Part shown: positions 1 to 6,321 of the stretch, piece by piece
How the letters are laid out: each line of letters opens with the position of its first letter
How positions within the stretch are numbered: position 1 is the stretch's first letter
Position numbers and translations under genes: made by a program
Notes under the pieces: generated by a model
Databases searched by the model: none
Told to the model about the DNA's origin: nothing
Seen by the model: the letters and a program-made list of their open reading frames with translations, nothing else
DNA from: an uncultured Eubacteriales bacterium
GTDB lineage: Bacteria; Bacillota; Clostridia; Christensenellales; Aristaeellaceae
Assembly: GCA_900553315.1 (NCBI GenBank)
Contig: USCW01000050.1
Coordinates: forward strand, 1 to 9,731
Length of the DNA stretch: 9,731 nucleotides
Direction of reading: 5' to 3'

Positions 1-49
1 AGGGAGCGCGAGGGAGGGGACTTCTCTACAGAGAAGTCCCCTCCCTCGC
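1..49 (-). repeat. GC-rich hairpin repeat element, copy A (cut by window edge)
   Basis: Bases 8-26 pair perfectly with 31-49, giving a 19-bp stem with a 4-base loop (27-30). It starts one base after the bioY stop codon. Read on the minus strand, the hairpin is followed by CGCTCCCT, the same tail that follows the hairpins at 6071-6110 and 6198-6237, so this is the same element in minus orientation with its second half outside the window. No T-run follows the stem on the minus strand within the window, so it is not a canonical intrinsic terminator. It could still protect or end the bioY transcript. Confidence 0.75.
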
Positions 50-50
50 A

Positions 51-575
51 TCACTTCACTACAGCCTTCAATCTAATGGTCAGGAGCGCGGCTAGAAGGA
101 TTTTCAGGGCGTCGCCGATGAGGAAGGGGAAGACGCAGTTGAGGAGACTGACCCAAAGGCCGGTGCCGGTCAGGATCATGTACCAGATCGTACCGAAGAG
201 ATAGCAGACCGCCACGCCAATAGCCATGCTCAGGCAGAGCTTCCAGTAGCTGTCCCCCCAATGCTTGCGCAGCAGCGCAACCACCAAAGCAGCCAGAATA
301 TAACCCAGAATGTAGCCGCCCGTCTTGCCGAACAGCACCGCCATACCGCCGCGCATTCCCGCAAAGACAGGCACGCCGACTAAGCCAAGCACCACATAAA
401 CCACCATGGCCAGCACCGCCGCCGTCGGGCGCAGCAGACCGGCGCAAAGCAGCACCGCAAACAGCGCCAGATTGATCGGAATCGCCGGCAGGGGGATTTG
501 GATCTGGGAGCAAATGGCTGTCAGCGCCGCAAACAGCGCACACATCACCATGTCCCGCACGGAAAACTTCTTCAT
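51..575 (-). CDS. bioY: BioY family biotin ECF transporter S component
   Basis: A membrane substrate-binding (S) component of a biotin energy-coupling-factor transporter, 174 aa, a normal length for BioY. The protein is almost entirely hydrophobic, consistent with about six membrane helices. BioY-like features are the GLVGVPVFAG segment (64-73), the Gly-rich GGMAVLFGKTGGYILGY stretch (77-92) and GDALK near the C-terminus (154-158). The ATG at 575 is preceded by AAAGGAGG with a 7-base gap, which fixes the start. No ecfA or ecfT gene is present, so it presumably uses a shared energizing module encoded elsewhere, as group II ECF S components do. The upstream BirA-type operator independently supports biotin as the substrate. 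It is divergent from the flippase operon. Confidence 0.93.
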   Translation of the reverse strand: MKKFSVRDMVMCALFAALTAICSQIQIPLPAIPINLALFAVLLCAGLLRPTAAVLAMVVYVVLGLVGVPVFAGMRGGMAVLFGKTGGYILGYILAALVVALLRKHWGDSYWKLCLSMAIGVAVCYLFGTIWYMILTGTGLWVSLLNCVFPFLIGDALKILLAALLTIRLKAVVK

Positions 576-595
576 GGGAGAACCTCCTTTATTTG

Positions 596-625
596 CGTAA
601 ACCAGATAAGAACAACACGTTTACG
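596..625 (-). promoter_or_regulatory. BirA-type biotin operator upstream of bioY
   Basis: A perfect 7-bp inverted repeat, CGTAAAC (596-602) and GTTTACG (619-625), has a 16-base centre. Written with the extra inner base on each side, this is GTAAACC, 14 bases, then CGTTTAC. That fits the known Firmicute BirA box, roughly TTGTAAACC, 14-15 bases, GGTTTACAA. It lies directly downstream of the bioY -10 box and covers the expected transcription start near 620, so a bound biotin-BirA repressor would block initiation. The repeat and spacing are seen; BirA as the regulator is inferred from the family. Confidence 0.78.
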
Positions 626-626
626 A

Positions 627-655
627 ATTGTAATGGAATTCACATAGCTTGTCAA
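627..655 (-). promoter_or_regulatory. Sigma-A-type promoter of bioY
   Basis: On the minus strand a perfect -35 box TTGACA (655-650) is followed by a 17-base spacer and a -10 box TACAAT (632-627). Transcription would start near 620, about 45 bases ahead of the bioY ATG, and the BirA-type box lies over the start. Confidence 0.85.
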
Positions 656-684
656 GCAGGAATGCAGCAAAAAAAAGGAGAAAG

Positions 685-756
685 ATGCAAAGAACATCTC
701 TTCTGACGGAAAGCGGGGAGCCTGAGCTTGAGTACACGAAAGAACGCAGCCTATAA
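685..756 (+). CDS. Possible 23-aa upstream ORF overlapping the flippase start
   Basis: The ATG at 685 sits four bases after AAGGAG (675-680), a better initiation site than that of the flippase. It opens a 23-codon frame (MQRTSLLTESGEPELEYTKE then RSL) ending at TAA 754-756. The frame runs past the TTG start of the flippase at 728 in a different reading frame. No family is recognised. It could be a leader peptide that couples or limits flippase translation, or a chance ORF. Confidence 0.25.
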   Translation: MQRTSLLTESGEPELEYTKERSL

Positions 757-2167
757 TATCGCCTATCGCGTGTTTTCACTGCTGCTGCCCATTATTACCG
801 CCCCTTATCTGGCCCGCACTGTGGGTCAGGAGGGCACGGGGCTGTATGCCTACGCGTGGTCGGTCAGCGCGGTGTTTGTGCTGCTGGGGATGCTGGGGCT
901 GGAAAACTACGGCGTGCGTGCTGTCGCCCGGGTGAAGGACGATCAGCAGCAGCTTAACCGAACCTTTTCGGAAATTTATCAAATGCAATGGCTGACGGCG
1001 GGAGCCGCTCTCGTACTGTACGTGGGCTACGTCTGCTTTGTTGCGGGGGCGGAAAAGCAGATCGCCGCATGGCTGACGCTGATGTCCGTGAGCTGTCTGG
1101 TCAATCTGGACTGGCTGCTGATGGGGCTGGATCAATTCAAGCCCATCGCCCTGCGAAATACCTTTGTGAAATTGATGGCCATGGCGGGCGTGTTCCTGCT
1201 GGTGCGCGGGCCCGGCGACTTGTGGAAATACGGCCTTATCTGGGGTGGCAGCACCGTGGTAGGCTGTCTGAGCTGCTGGAGCAGCGTCCGGGGGCGGGTA
1301 TGCTTCCATCGGGTGCCGTGGCGAGACGCACTGAAGCATCTGCCGCCCTGCGCGGTGCTGTTCCTGTCGGTCATTGCCGTGCAGGTGTACCGCACCATGG
1401 ATAAGATCATGGTGGGCGCAATCAGCGGCATGGCCCAAAACGGCCTGTATGAAAACGCGGAAAAAATCGTATATTGCCTGAGCGGCTTTATCTCCGCCGT
1501 GGGGACGGTCATGCTCCCTAAGGTGGCGGCCATGCAGGCTCGCGGCGAGACAGAGGCCGTGCGCAAGCATATTGCCCTGTCCATGGAGCTGATCTTGTGC
1601 ATGACCAGCGCCATGGCCTTCGGGCTGGCGGCGGTGGCGAGAGAATTTGCGCCGCTGTTCTTCGGCGAGGATTTTGCGGAGTCCGGTACGCTGATGATCC
1701 CGCTGGGATTCACGCTGATCTTCATTGGCTTCGCCAATGTGGTGCGCACGCAATGGGTATTGCCGCTGGGGCGGGACAAGATTTTTGTGCGAAGCGTCAC
1801 GGCTGGGGCCGTGGTGAACCTCATCGTCAACAGCGTGATGATTCCCCGCATGGGCGCCATGGGCGCGGTGGTGGGCACGCTGATGGCGGAGTTCACGGTG
1901 CCCTTCGCCCAATGGGTCATGCTTCGCCGCGAACTGCCCTATAAGCGCTTTCTGGGCATGGTGGGCAGCTACGCGGTTATCGGCCTTGCCATGGTGGGAG
2001 CGGTGCGGCTGCTGGGCCGTGCGCTTCCGGGCGCAGGCTGGCTGCATCTGGCGGCAGAGGTGTTTGCCGGTGCGGCGGTATATGGCGCGGGCTGTCTGCT
2101 TTATTGGAAGCTGGCGGGGCGAAAGAACGTGCTTCGGGCGCTGCGGCTTCATCGAAAAAGTGCCTGA
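728..2167 (+). CDS. Wzx-like oligosaccharide flippase (MOP superfamily)
   Basis: A 479-aa multi-pass membrane protein of the polysaccharide biosynthesis/RfbX (COG2244) type, which flips lipid-linked oligosaccharides across the cytoplasmic membrane. The N-terminus carries the family pattern N-x3-Y, then LPIITAPYLAR, then GxxGxGLYAYA and LGLENYGVRAVA. The central signature region reads FLSVIAVQVYRTMDKIMVG, followed by NGLYENAEKIV and VMLPKVAAM. The length and hydrophobic pattern suit 12-14 helices. The start is TTG at 728: the frame is closed upstream by TGA at 704 and offers only CTG 722 besides, a GGGGAG site lies seven bases ahead, and homologues begin at the same motif. It is the first gene of a probable operon with the lipoprotein and glycosylase. 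No glycosyltransferases or polymerase lie nearby, so the glycan it moves is unknown. Confidence 0.88.
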   Translation: MSTRKNAAYNIAYRVFSLLLPIITAPYLARTVGQEGTGLYAYAWSVSAVFVLLGMLGLENYGVRAVARVKDDQQQLNRTFSEIYQMQWLTAGAALVLYVGYVCFVAGAEKQIAAWLTLMSVSCLVNLDWLLMGLDQFKPIALRNTFVKLMAMAGVFLLVRGPGDLWKYGLIWGGSTVVGCLSCWSSVRGRVCFHRVPWRDALKHLPPCAVLFLSVIAVQVYRTMDKIMVGAISGMAQNGLYENAEKIVYCLSGFISAVGTVMLPKVAAMQARGETEAVRKHIALSMELILCMTSAMAFGLAAVAREFAPLFFGEDFAESGTLMIPLGFTLIFIGFANVVRTQWVLPLGRDKIFVRSVTAGAVVNLIVNSVMIPRMGAMGAVVGTLMAEFTVPFAQWVMLRRELPYKRFLGMVGSYAVIGLAMVGAVRLLGRALPGAGWLHLAAEVFAGAAVYGAGCLLYWKLAGRKNVLRALRLHRKSA

Positions 2168-2193
2168 CGCGGCATACTTTGCCCCTTCTTCGG

Positions 2194-2209
2194 TCACAAT
2201 GCTTTGTGA
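2194..2209 (+). other. Small hairpin before the lipoprotein ribosome site
   Basis: TCACAA (2194-2199) and TTGTGA (2204-2209) form a 6-bp stem with a 4-base loop, ending two bases before the AAGGAGG site of the next gene. It may be a minor translational element; chance is possible. Confidence 0.3.
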
Positions 2210-2226
2210 TGAAGGAGGGACTCGGC

Positions 2227-3558
2227 ATGGGAAAGAGCGGAAGACTTGCGGCGCTGGCGGCGGCGTGCTGCATCCTGCTGTCCGGATGCAGTATTTCAGC
2301 GCAGGAAAGGTACGAGCGAGGACAATTCTACTTCGGTGCGGGAGATTACGAAACGGCGGAGATGATCTTCCGCGAGTTGGGCGATTACAGCAACTCGGAG
2401 AAATACAGCCTCTACGCGGCGGCGCATCAGGCCATGCGGCTGGGCAAATGGGAGCTGGCGGAGGCGAACCTGAAGCTGATCGCACCCTTTGCCAGCAGCG
2501 CATGGTGTCTGCAATACATCGACGCGGCGCGTGAGGCGGAGCAGGGAGCGCTGGATAAGGCGCTGGCGGGCTTCGCGGCGCTGGGCTCCTTTCTGGACAG
2601 CGCCGACCGGGCAGCGCAGCTGAAAGAGGAGATTCCCGAGCGGACGCTGGAGCGTGCGGCGGGTCTGATGGAGCATGGTCACTTCGAGGAGGCTGAGGGG
2701 CTTCTCAATGAGGTCACGGCCTCCGCACGGCGGGACGAGCTGTTGGCGGAGTGCGAGGAGAAGGCGCGGGAGACAGCGTATCATCAGGCGAAATCGCTCT
2801 ATCAGGCGGGCAGGTGGCAGGAGGCCATGGCGGCCCTTGACGCGCTGAAGGATTATCGAGACAGCGCCGCATTGCTGCTGGCTTGCCGCAGCGGCCTATA
2901 TCGTCAGGCAGAGAAAGGCTATCAGCATATCACGCTGGCAACGGCGGAAAAGGTGCTGGCGGATTTCTATGATTTGGAGGACTATCTGGATAGCCGCGCA
3001 CGAGCGGAGGCCATCGAGGCACGCTGGGGGACAAATCTGCGGCTGTGGAAGAGCGTGGCGGCACATCCCTATGTGGTCTTCGGCGAATATCCGTTGGGCG
3101 AAAGCGGCACCCCCGCACCTGTGCGCTGGCAGGTGCTGACCGCAAGTGAGGATCATGTGACGCTGCTGGCGTGCGACGTGCTGGACGCTATGGACGCGGC
3201 CTCAGCCAAGACCTTCCCGCTGATGCTGAACACGGCAGAGGCTAAGGCGGAGCCAGTGATGGGACTGCCGACCGAGCGGCAGATCGCCGAAATGTATCTG
3301 ACAGAGCCGGAACGCTGCTGCACCGCAACGGCCTACGCGCTGGCGCAGGGCGTGCGGCACGATCAAACGGGAAATGCATGGTATTATTTGGCAGAGGAGC
3401 CGATGAACGGCTATCAGGCGGCGGTGTGGTATAATGGACGGACAAACCGCGTGCGGACCGATTATGCCGGAACAGGCGTGCGACCTACCGTGACGCTCTC
3501 CCTGAACGCCTACGCCTTCACGGAGGGCGACGGCACCACGGAAAATCCCTACCGATAA
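2227..3558 (+). CDS. Lipoprotein with helical repeats and C-terminal DUF6273-like domain
   Basis: 443 aa. The start is ATG 2227, since AGGAGG lies 8 bases upstream; the frame stays open further 5' only by running through the end of the flippase. Residues 1-21 are a lipoprotein signal ending in the lipobox LSGC, so Cys21 should be lipidated and the protein held on the outer face of the membrane. Residues 29-265 are Ala/Leu/Glu-rich and TPR-like, with a recurring L-x2-[YF]-x-[DN]-S motif at 51, 119, 207 and 250 (LGDYSNS, LGSFLDS, LKDYRDS, LEDYLDS). Residues 283-427 resemble DUF6273: VVFGEYPLG, then VRWQVLTASEDHVTLLACDVLD, the LPTERQIAEMYL segment, TATAYALAQGV, WYYLAEEP and GVRPTVTLSLN. The usual W-x-S-x-LR-x-WLN segment of that family seems shortened. 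The function is unknown; the gene lies 59 bases after the flippase. Confidence 0.82.
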   Translation: MGKSGRLAALAAACCILLSGCSISAQERYERGQFYFGAGDYETAEMIFRELGDYSNSEKYSLYAAAHQAMRLGKWELAEANLKLIAPFASSAWCLQYIDAAREAEQGALDKALAGFAALGSFLDSADRAAQLKEEIPERTLERAAGLMEHGHFEEAEGLLNEVTASARRDELLAECEEKARETAYHQAKSLYQAGRWQEAMAALDALKDYRDSAALLLACRSGLYRQAEKGYQHITLATAEKVLADFYDLEDYLDSRARAEAIEARWGTNLRLWKSVAAHPYVVFGEYPLGESGTPAPVRWQVLTASEDHVTLLACDVLDAMDAASAKTFPLMLNTAEAKAEPVMGLPTERQIAEMYLTEPERCCTATAYALAQGVRHDQTGNAWYYLAEEPMNGYQAAVWYNGRTNRVRTDYAGTGVRPTVTLSLNAYAFTEGDGTTENPYR

Positions 3559-3588
3559 TTCCAAGCGATACGACAGGAGGAAGGGCCT

Positions 3589-4401
3589 ATGCAATGCCTT
3601 GAGATACCGCATTTGAAGCTGGACATGGTGGCAAACAGCGGCCAATGTTTTCGCATGAAAGCGCTGGACGCAGACACCTATCGTGTGCTGGTTGGGAAGA
3701 AACAGGTGGACATTACGCCGCTGGGCGACGACCGCTTTCAGCTTTCCTGTGAGGAGCGCGAAACGGACGGCTGGCGGCGTTATTTTGATATAGAGACGGA
3801 CTACGGCCCGCTGCTGACGGAGCTCCCTGCGGGAGACGATTTTCTGCACCGAGCCGCGTCCTGCTGCGATGGCCTGCGCATTCTGCGTCAGGAGCCCTTC
3901 GAGACACTCATCAGCTTCATCTGCTCCCAGCGAAAAAGCATCCCCGCTATTCGGGACTGTGTGGAGCGACTGTGTGAACACTTCGGAGAGAAGCTGTCCG
4001 AAGATATCTATGCCTTTCCCACCCCTGAACAGCTTGCCCGAGCAGCAGAATCCGAGCTTCGCGCCTGTGCGCTGGGCTATCGCGCTCCCTATGTGCTGGG
4101 AACGGCACGGCTGGTCGCGTCCGGGGCGCTTGATCTGACTGCGTGCAGCAGCCTTTCAGATGAGGCACTGCAGCAGGCGCTGATGGACTGCCCCGGCGTA
4201 GGCGTGAAGGTCGCTAGCTGCGTGATGCTGTTTGCGTATCATCGTTTCAGCATTGCGCCGGTGGATGTGTGGATTCAAAAAGTGATCGACGAGGAATACG
4301 GCGGCGTGTCGCCTTTCCCGGCTTGGGGAGCGCGTGCGGGATGGTATCAGCAAATGCTGTTTTATTATCGGCAGCATTTGATCGGCAGACAAAAAGCCTG
4401 A
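3589..4401 (+). CDS. ogg: OGG-type 8-oxoguanine DNA glycosylase/AP lyase (HhH-GPD)
   Basis: 270 aa. Family members remove 8-oxoguanine from DNA and nick the abasic site. The order matches OGG: an N-terminal OGG_N-like part (1-100, with SGQCFRMK at 17-24), FETLISFICSQRKSIPAIRDCVERLC (104-129), ALGYRAPYV (161-169), the helix-hairpin-helix CPGVGVKVASCVMLFA (201-216), and APVDVWIQKV (223-232). Lys207 in GVGVKVAS corresponds to the Schiff-base lysine (Lys249 in human OGG1), and Asp226 in PVDVW to the catalytic Asp268, so the enzyme looks intact. AGGAGG lies eight bases ahead of ATG 3589, 30 bases after the lipoprotein stop. The operon partners do not suggest a DNA-repair pathway. AlkA is an alternative within the superfamily, but the Lys207/Asp226 pair favours OGG. 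Confidence 0.9.
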   Translation: MQCLEIPHLKLDMVANSGQCFRMKALDADTYRVLVGKKQVDITPLGDDRFQLSCEERETDGWRRYFDIETDYGPLLTELPAGDDFLHRAASCCDGLRILRQEPFETLISFICSQRKSIPAIRDCVERLCEHFGEKLSEDIYAFPTPEQLARAAESELRACALGYRAPYVLGTARLVASGALDLTACSSLSDEALQQALMDCPGVGVKVASCVMLFAYHRFSIAPVDVWIQKVIDEEYGGVSPFPAWGARAGWYQQMLFYYRQHLIGRQKA

Positions 4402-4417
4402 GCCGAAAAGCTCAGGC
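4391..4417 (-). terminator. Minus-strand intrinsic terminator at the end of ogg
   Basis: GCCTGAGC (4396-4403) and GCTCAGGC (4410-4417) form a perfect 8-bp stem with a 6-base loop. Read on the minus strand it is followed by five T (4395-4391). It would stop transcripts running leftward out of the ABC operon before they enter ogg antisense. The ogg TGA (4399-4401) lies inside the stem and the T-run complements an AAA codon. On the plus strand no T-run follows. Confidence 0.75.
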
Positions 4418-4627
4418 CGGGATGTGCCATGGCGGAAGCATGGCTTCAACATCCGTGGCAATGCGCGTAGAAGCAACAGCGATCAGCCAGCGCTGACACG
4501 GCGAAAGCCTGTGTGCTTTGTTCCGCGCTCATCCGGAGGGTAGGATGCCACGGGGACAGGGAAAATATGCAAAGGCATGAATAGTATCGTTCAAAAAGCG
4601 ACTGGCTATGAAAACCAACGAGAGAGT

Positions 4628-4670
4628 TTATCCTCAGTCAGCCTTCGGCTGACAGCTCCCTCTGCGGAGG
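4628..4670 (+). repeat. Dispersed repeat, copy 1 (with short perfect hairpin)
   Basis: The segment starts TTATCC then TCAGTCAGCCTT and holds a perfect 7-bp hairpin, GTCAGCC (4637-4643) with GGCTGAC (4647-4653), followed by the smaller inverted pair CTCC/GGAG. It aligns with 9538-9582 at about 34 of 43 positions with two single-base gaps, in the same orientation. Similar hairpin-bearing intergenic repeats are familiar from gut Clostridia, though I cannot confirm the family here. Confidence 0.55.
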
Positions 4671-4750
4671 CGAGGCGGCAGCTTTTCAATCGCCCCCGCC
4701 ACCCCTTCGGTGCTCCTACCTTGTAGCTTGATCGCAGCCCAACGACAGCA

Positions 4751-4781
4751 GGTCGCGGCGGCTCTGTCAGCCGCCGTGACC
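4751..4781. repeat. Strong 13-bp hairpin
   Basis: Bases 4751-4763 pair with 4769-4781 across a 5-base loop; there is one G-T pair and the remaining 12 are Watson-Crick. No T-run follows on either strand, so it is not a clear terminator. It may be a secondary stop or stabiliser for the ABC operon transcript. Confidence 0.5.
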
Positions 4782-4789
4782 ATAATCCC

Positions 4790-4825
4790 AAAAACAAGGA
4801 AACGCGCCCATCTCGCATGGGCGCG
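4790..4825 (-). terminator. Intrinsic terminator of the ABC transporter operon
   Basis: On the minus strand a perfect 9-bp stem (4825-4817 with 4811-4803, CGCGCCCAT and its complement, 5-base loop) is followed by TTTCCTTGTTTTT (4802-4790). It lies about 115 bases after the ATPase stop codon, where the operon transcript would be expected to end. Confidence 0.65.
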
Positions 4826-4860
4826 CAAGTTCGCAGGAAAAGTCAAGCCTATTCCCAGCT

Positions 4861-4923
4861 ACTCTTCGGGAGTGGGGGGCTGGGGGAGAGGCGCTTCTCT
4901 TAGAGAAGCGGCCTCTCCCCCAG
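4861..4923 (-). repeat. GC-rich hairpin repeat element, copy B
   Basis: Bases 4880-4892 pair with 4911-4923 and 4893-4899 with 4903-4909, giving 20 bp with a single bulged G (4910) and a 3-base loop. On the minus strand the hairpin is followed by a stretch containing CTCCCGAAGAG (4873-4863), which matches the linker CTCCCTCCCGAAGAG of the copies near 6112 and 6239, so this copy is in minus orientation. It begins 17 bases after the ATPase stop codon and has no T-run. Confidence 0.7.
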
Positions 4924-4940
4924 AATCTCGCATGATCTCC

Positions 4941-6032
4941 TTACGTCATGATTTTCAGTTGGTCGGCGGTGTTGGTTTCGTCGAAGAGGAGGTATTCACG
5001 GATGTGGAGCGCGACCTCATCGCCAACCTTGACCTCCTCGAAGGTCGCCGCGTCGGTAATGACGCGGAGGAGATTGCCGTGCCCCAGGTCTACGCGGCAG
5101 TCGTAAACGTCGCCCAGATAGAAACAGGTCGTCAGCTTGCCCTTGAGGCAATCGGCGTTTGCATCGTAGGTCGATGCCTTACCAATCTTCACATTCTCGG
5201 GACGAATGGCAACCACCAGCGAACCGTTCTTGCTGCCGCTGTATGGCATGGACTGGTCAATGTAGGACAGCTTCAAGCGACCGCCCTGCGCGTTCGCGTG
5301 CAGGAAGTCTACCTTGCCTACAAAGTCGGCCACGAACTGGTTCGCGGGCCGCTTGTAAATGTCCTCCGGCGTGCCGATCTGCTGAATCACACCGCGGTTG
5401 ATGACAATGATCCTATCCGACATAGCCATGGCTTCCGTCTGGTCATGGGTCACGTACACCACCGTAATGCCCAGCTTTGTCTGAATCTCCTTGATCTCAA
5501 AGCGCATGGATTCGCGCAGCTTTGCGTCCAGATTGGACAGCGGCTCATCCAGCAGCAGCAGCTCTGGCTCCGCCACCAGCGCACGGCCCAGCGCCACGCG
5601 CTGCTGCTGTCCGCCGGAGAGCTGGGAAGGAATGCGGTCCGCGTACTGGCTCAGGTGTACCACGTCCAGAATGCGGTCTACCTTATCTTTGATGGTTCGC
5701 TTATCCACCTTCTTGATTTTCAGCGGATAGGCTACATTGTCAAACACCGTCATGTGCGGCCACACGGCATAGGACTGGAACACCATGCCGATGTCGCGCT
5801 TTTCGGGTGGCACGAAGGTGTTTTCGTCGCTCACCAGCTGATTGCCGATGTAAATGCGTCCCGTGGTGGGTCGCTCAAACCCGGCGATCATGCGCAGCAT
5901 GGTCGTTTTGCCGCAGCCCGACGGCCCCAGCAGGGTAATGAATTCCTTATCGTTGAACACTTCGTTGAATTCCTTCAGCACGACCACGTCGCCAAAGGCC
6001 TTGGACACGTTCTGAATGGTAACGCTAGCCAT
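4941..6032 (-). CDS. ABC importer ATPase (PotA/FbpC-type)
   Basis: 363 aa, the energizing subunit of the importer encoded with the next two genes. All nucleotide-binding motifs are present: Walker A GPSGCGKTT (36-44), Q-loop Gln86 in FQSY, signature LSGGQQQR (138-145), Walker B LLLLDEP (158-164), D-loop SNLD (166-169) and switch His196 in VTHDQTEA. A C-terminal TOBE-like regulatory part covers about 240-350. This belongs to the COG3842/COG3839 group serving polyamine, iron(III), sugar-phosphate and phosphonate importers. The start is ATG 6032, because homologues begin there and GAAGGGAAG lies upstream; the frame is open 264 bases further, but that stretch only translates the tandem hairpin repeats. 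It is the last gene of the operon. Confidence 0.92.
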   Translation of the reverse strand: MASVTIQNVSKAFGDVVVLKEFNEVFNDKEFITLLGPSGCGKTTMLRMIAGFERPTTGRIYIGNQLVSDENTFVPPEKRDIGMVFQSYAVWPHMTVFDNVAYPLKIKKVDKRTIKDKVDRILDVVHLSQYADRIPSQLSGGQQQRVALGRALVAEPELLLLDEPLSNLDAKLRESMRFEIKEIQTKLGITVVYVTHDQTEAMAMSDRIIVINRGVIQQIGTPEDIYKRPANQFVADFVGKVDFLHANAQGGRLKLSYIDQSMPYSGSKNGSLVVAIRPENVKIGKASTYDANADCLKGKLTTCFYLGDVYDCRVDLGHGNLLRVITDAATFEEVKVGDEVALHIREYLLFDETNTADQLKIMT

Positions 6033-6052
6033 AATGCAGCTTCCCTTCTGTT

Positions 6053-6181
6053 TAAGGTTGCGGGGGTGTTGCGAGGGAGGCGGCTTCTGTGCCAGAAGCC
6101 CCTCCCCCGCGCTCCCTCCCGAAGAGCGGCGGGTATGCCGCTGCTTGGCTTCACTTCCTAAAGCGGTACGAAGATGAAGCG
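6053..6181 (+). repeat. GC-rich hairpin repeat element, copy C (first of tandem pair)
   Basis: One of two tandem units with an offset of 127 bases. It starts TAAGGTT. Hairpin I is 6071-6080 with 6101-6110 (one A/C mismatch), a bulged C6081, then 6082-6089 with 6093-6100 and a 3-base loop. The linker GCTCCCTCCCGAAGA follows, then hairpin II at 6126-6132/6138-6144 (7 bp, one G-T pair). It fills the gap between the permease stop and the ATPase start, with no T-run and no coding signal. Confidence 0.8.
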
Positions 6182-6310
6182 TAAGGTTCGGGGTACTGCG
6201 AGGGAGGCGGCTTCTGTGCCAGAAGCCCCTCCCTCGCGCTCCCTCCCGAAGAGCAGCGGGCGTACCGCTGCGTGTGCGGCTCCGGTGGAGCGGCACGGAG
6301 GTTAAGCGTG
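6182..6310 (+). repeat. GC-rich hairpin repeat element, copy D (second of tandem pair)
   Basis: The second tandem unit, also starting TAAGGTT. Hairpin I is perfect apart from the bulged C6208: 6198-6207 with 6228-6237 and 6209-6216 with 6220-6227. The same linker follows, then hairpin II at 6253-6259/6265-6271 (7 Watson-Crick pairs). A third stem-loop lies at 6274-6296 (GTGC and GCTCC on one arm, GGAGC and GCAC on the other, with one G/G mismatch). The right boundary is approximate and ends about 12 bases before the permease stop. Confidence 0.8.
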
Positions 6311-6321
6311 GGAAATGATGG

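Larger units (their letters stand above)
4418..4940. other. Gene-free convergent intergenic region rich in hairpins
   Basis: This stretch lies between two convergent genes (ogg on plus, the ABC ATPase on minus). I find no credible gene in it. From 4418 to 4627 I see nothing recognisable beyond short unsupported ORFs. From 4628 onward it holds a dispersed repeat, a 13-bp hairpin, a minus-strand terminator and a copy of the GC-rich hairpin element, each listed separately. Confidence 0.6.

Noticed and set aside
1..49. Intrinsic terminator for bioY
   Set aside because: The stem is strong but no T-run follows on the minus strand within the window, and the sequence matches the dispersed hairpin element, so it is listed as a repeat.
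2104..2226. Earlier starts for the lipoprotein inside the flippase gene or at ATG 2209
   Set aside because: They would bury the signal peptide; ATG 2227 has AGGAGG at the right distance and starts a proper lipoprotein signal.
776..2503. 575-codon minus-strand ORF opposite the flippase and lipoprotein
   Set aside because: Its composition (His, Gln, Arg, Pro-rich) and position antisense to well-supported genes mark it as a shadow frame.
4483..4578. A 31-aa minus-strand ORF ending in a GFRRVS-like string, reminiscent of the end of formylglycine-generating-enzyme-like domains
   Set aside because: There is no ribosome site, the frame is closed just upstream, and the similarity rests on a few residues; not enough to call a gene remnant.
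4418..4940. CRISPR array or tRNA in the convergent gap
   Set aside because: The hairpins are different from each other, not evenly spaced, and no tRNA-like cloverleaf or regular repeat-spacer pattern is seen.
6033..6296. N-terminal extension of the ATPase ORF to 6296 (88 extra residues)
   Set aside because: It translates the tandem hairpin repeats into Arg/Ser/Pro-rich sequence, while the conserved ATPase fold starts at the ATG at 6032 with a ribosome site upstream.
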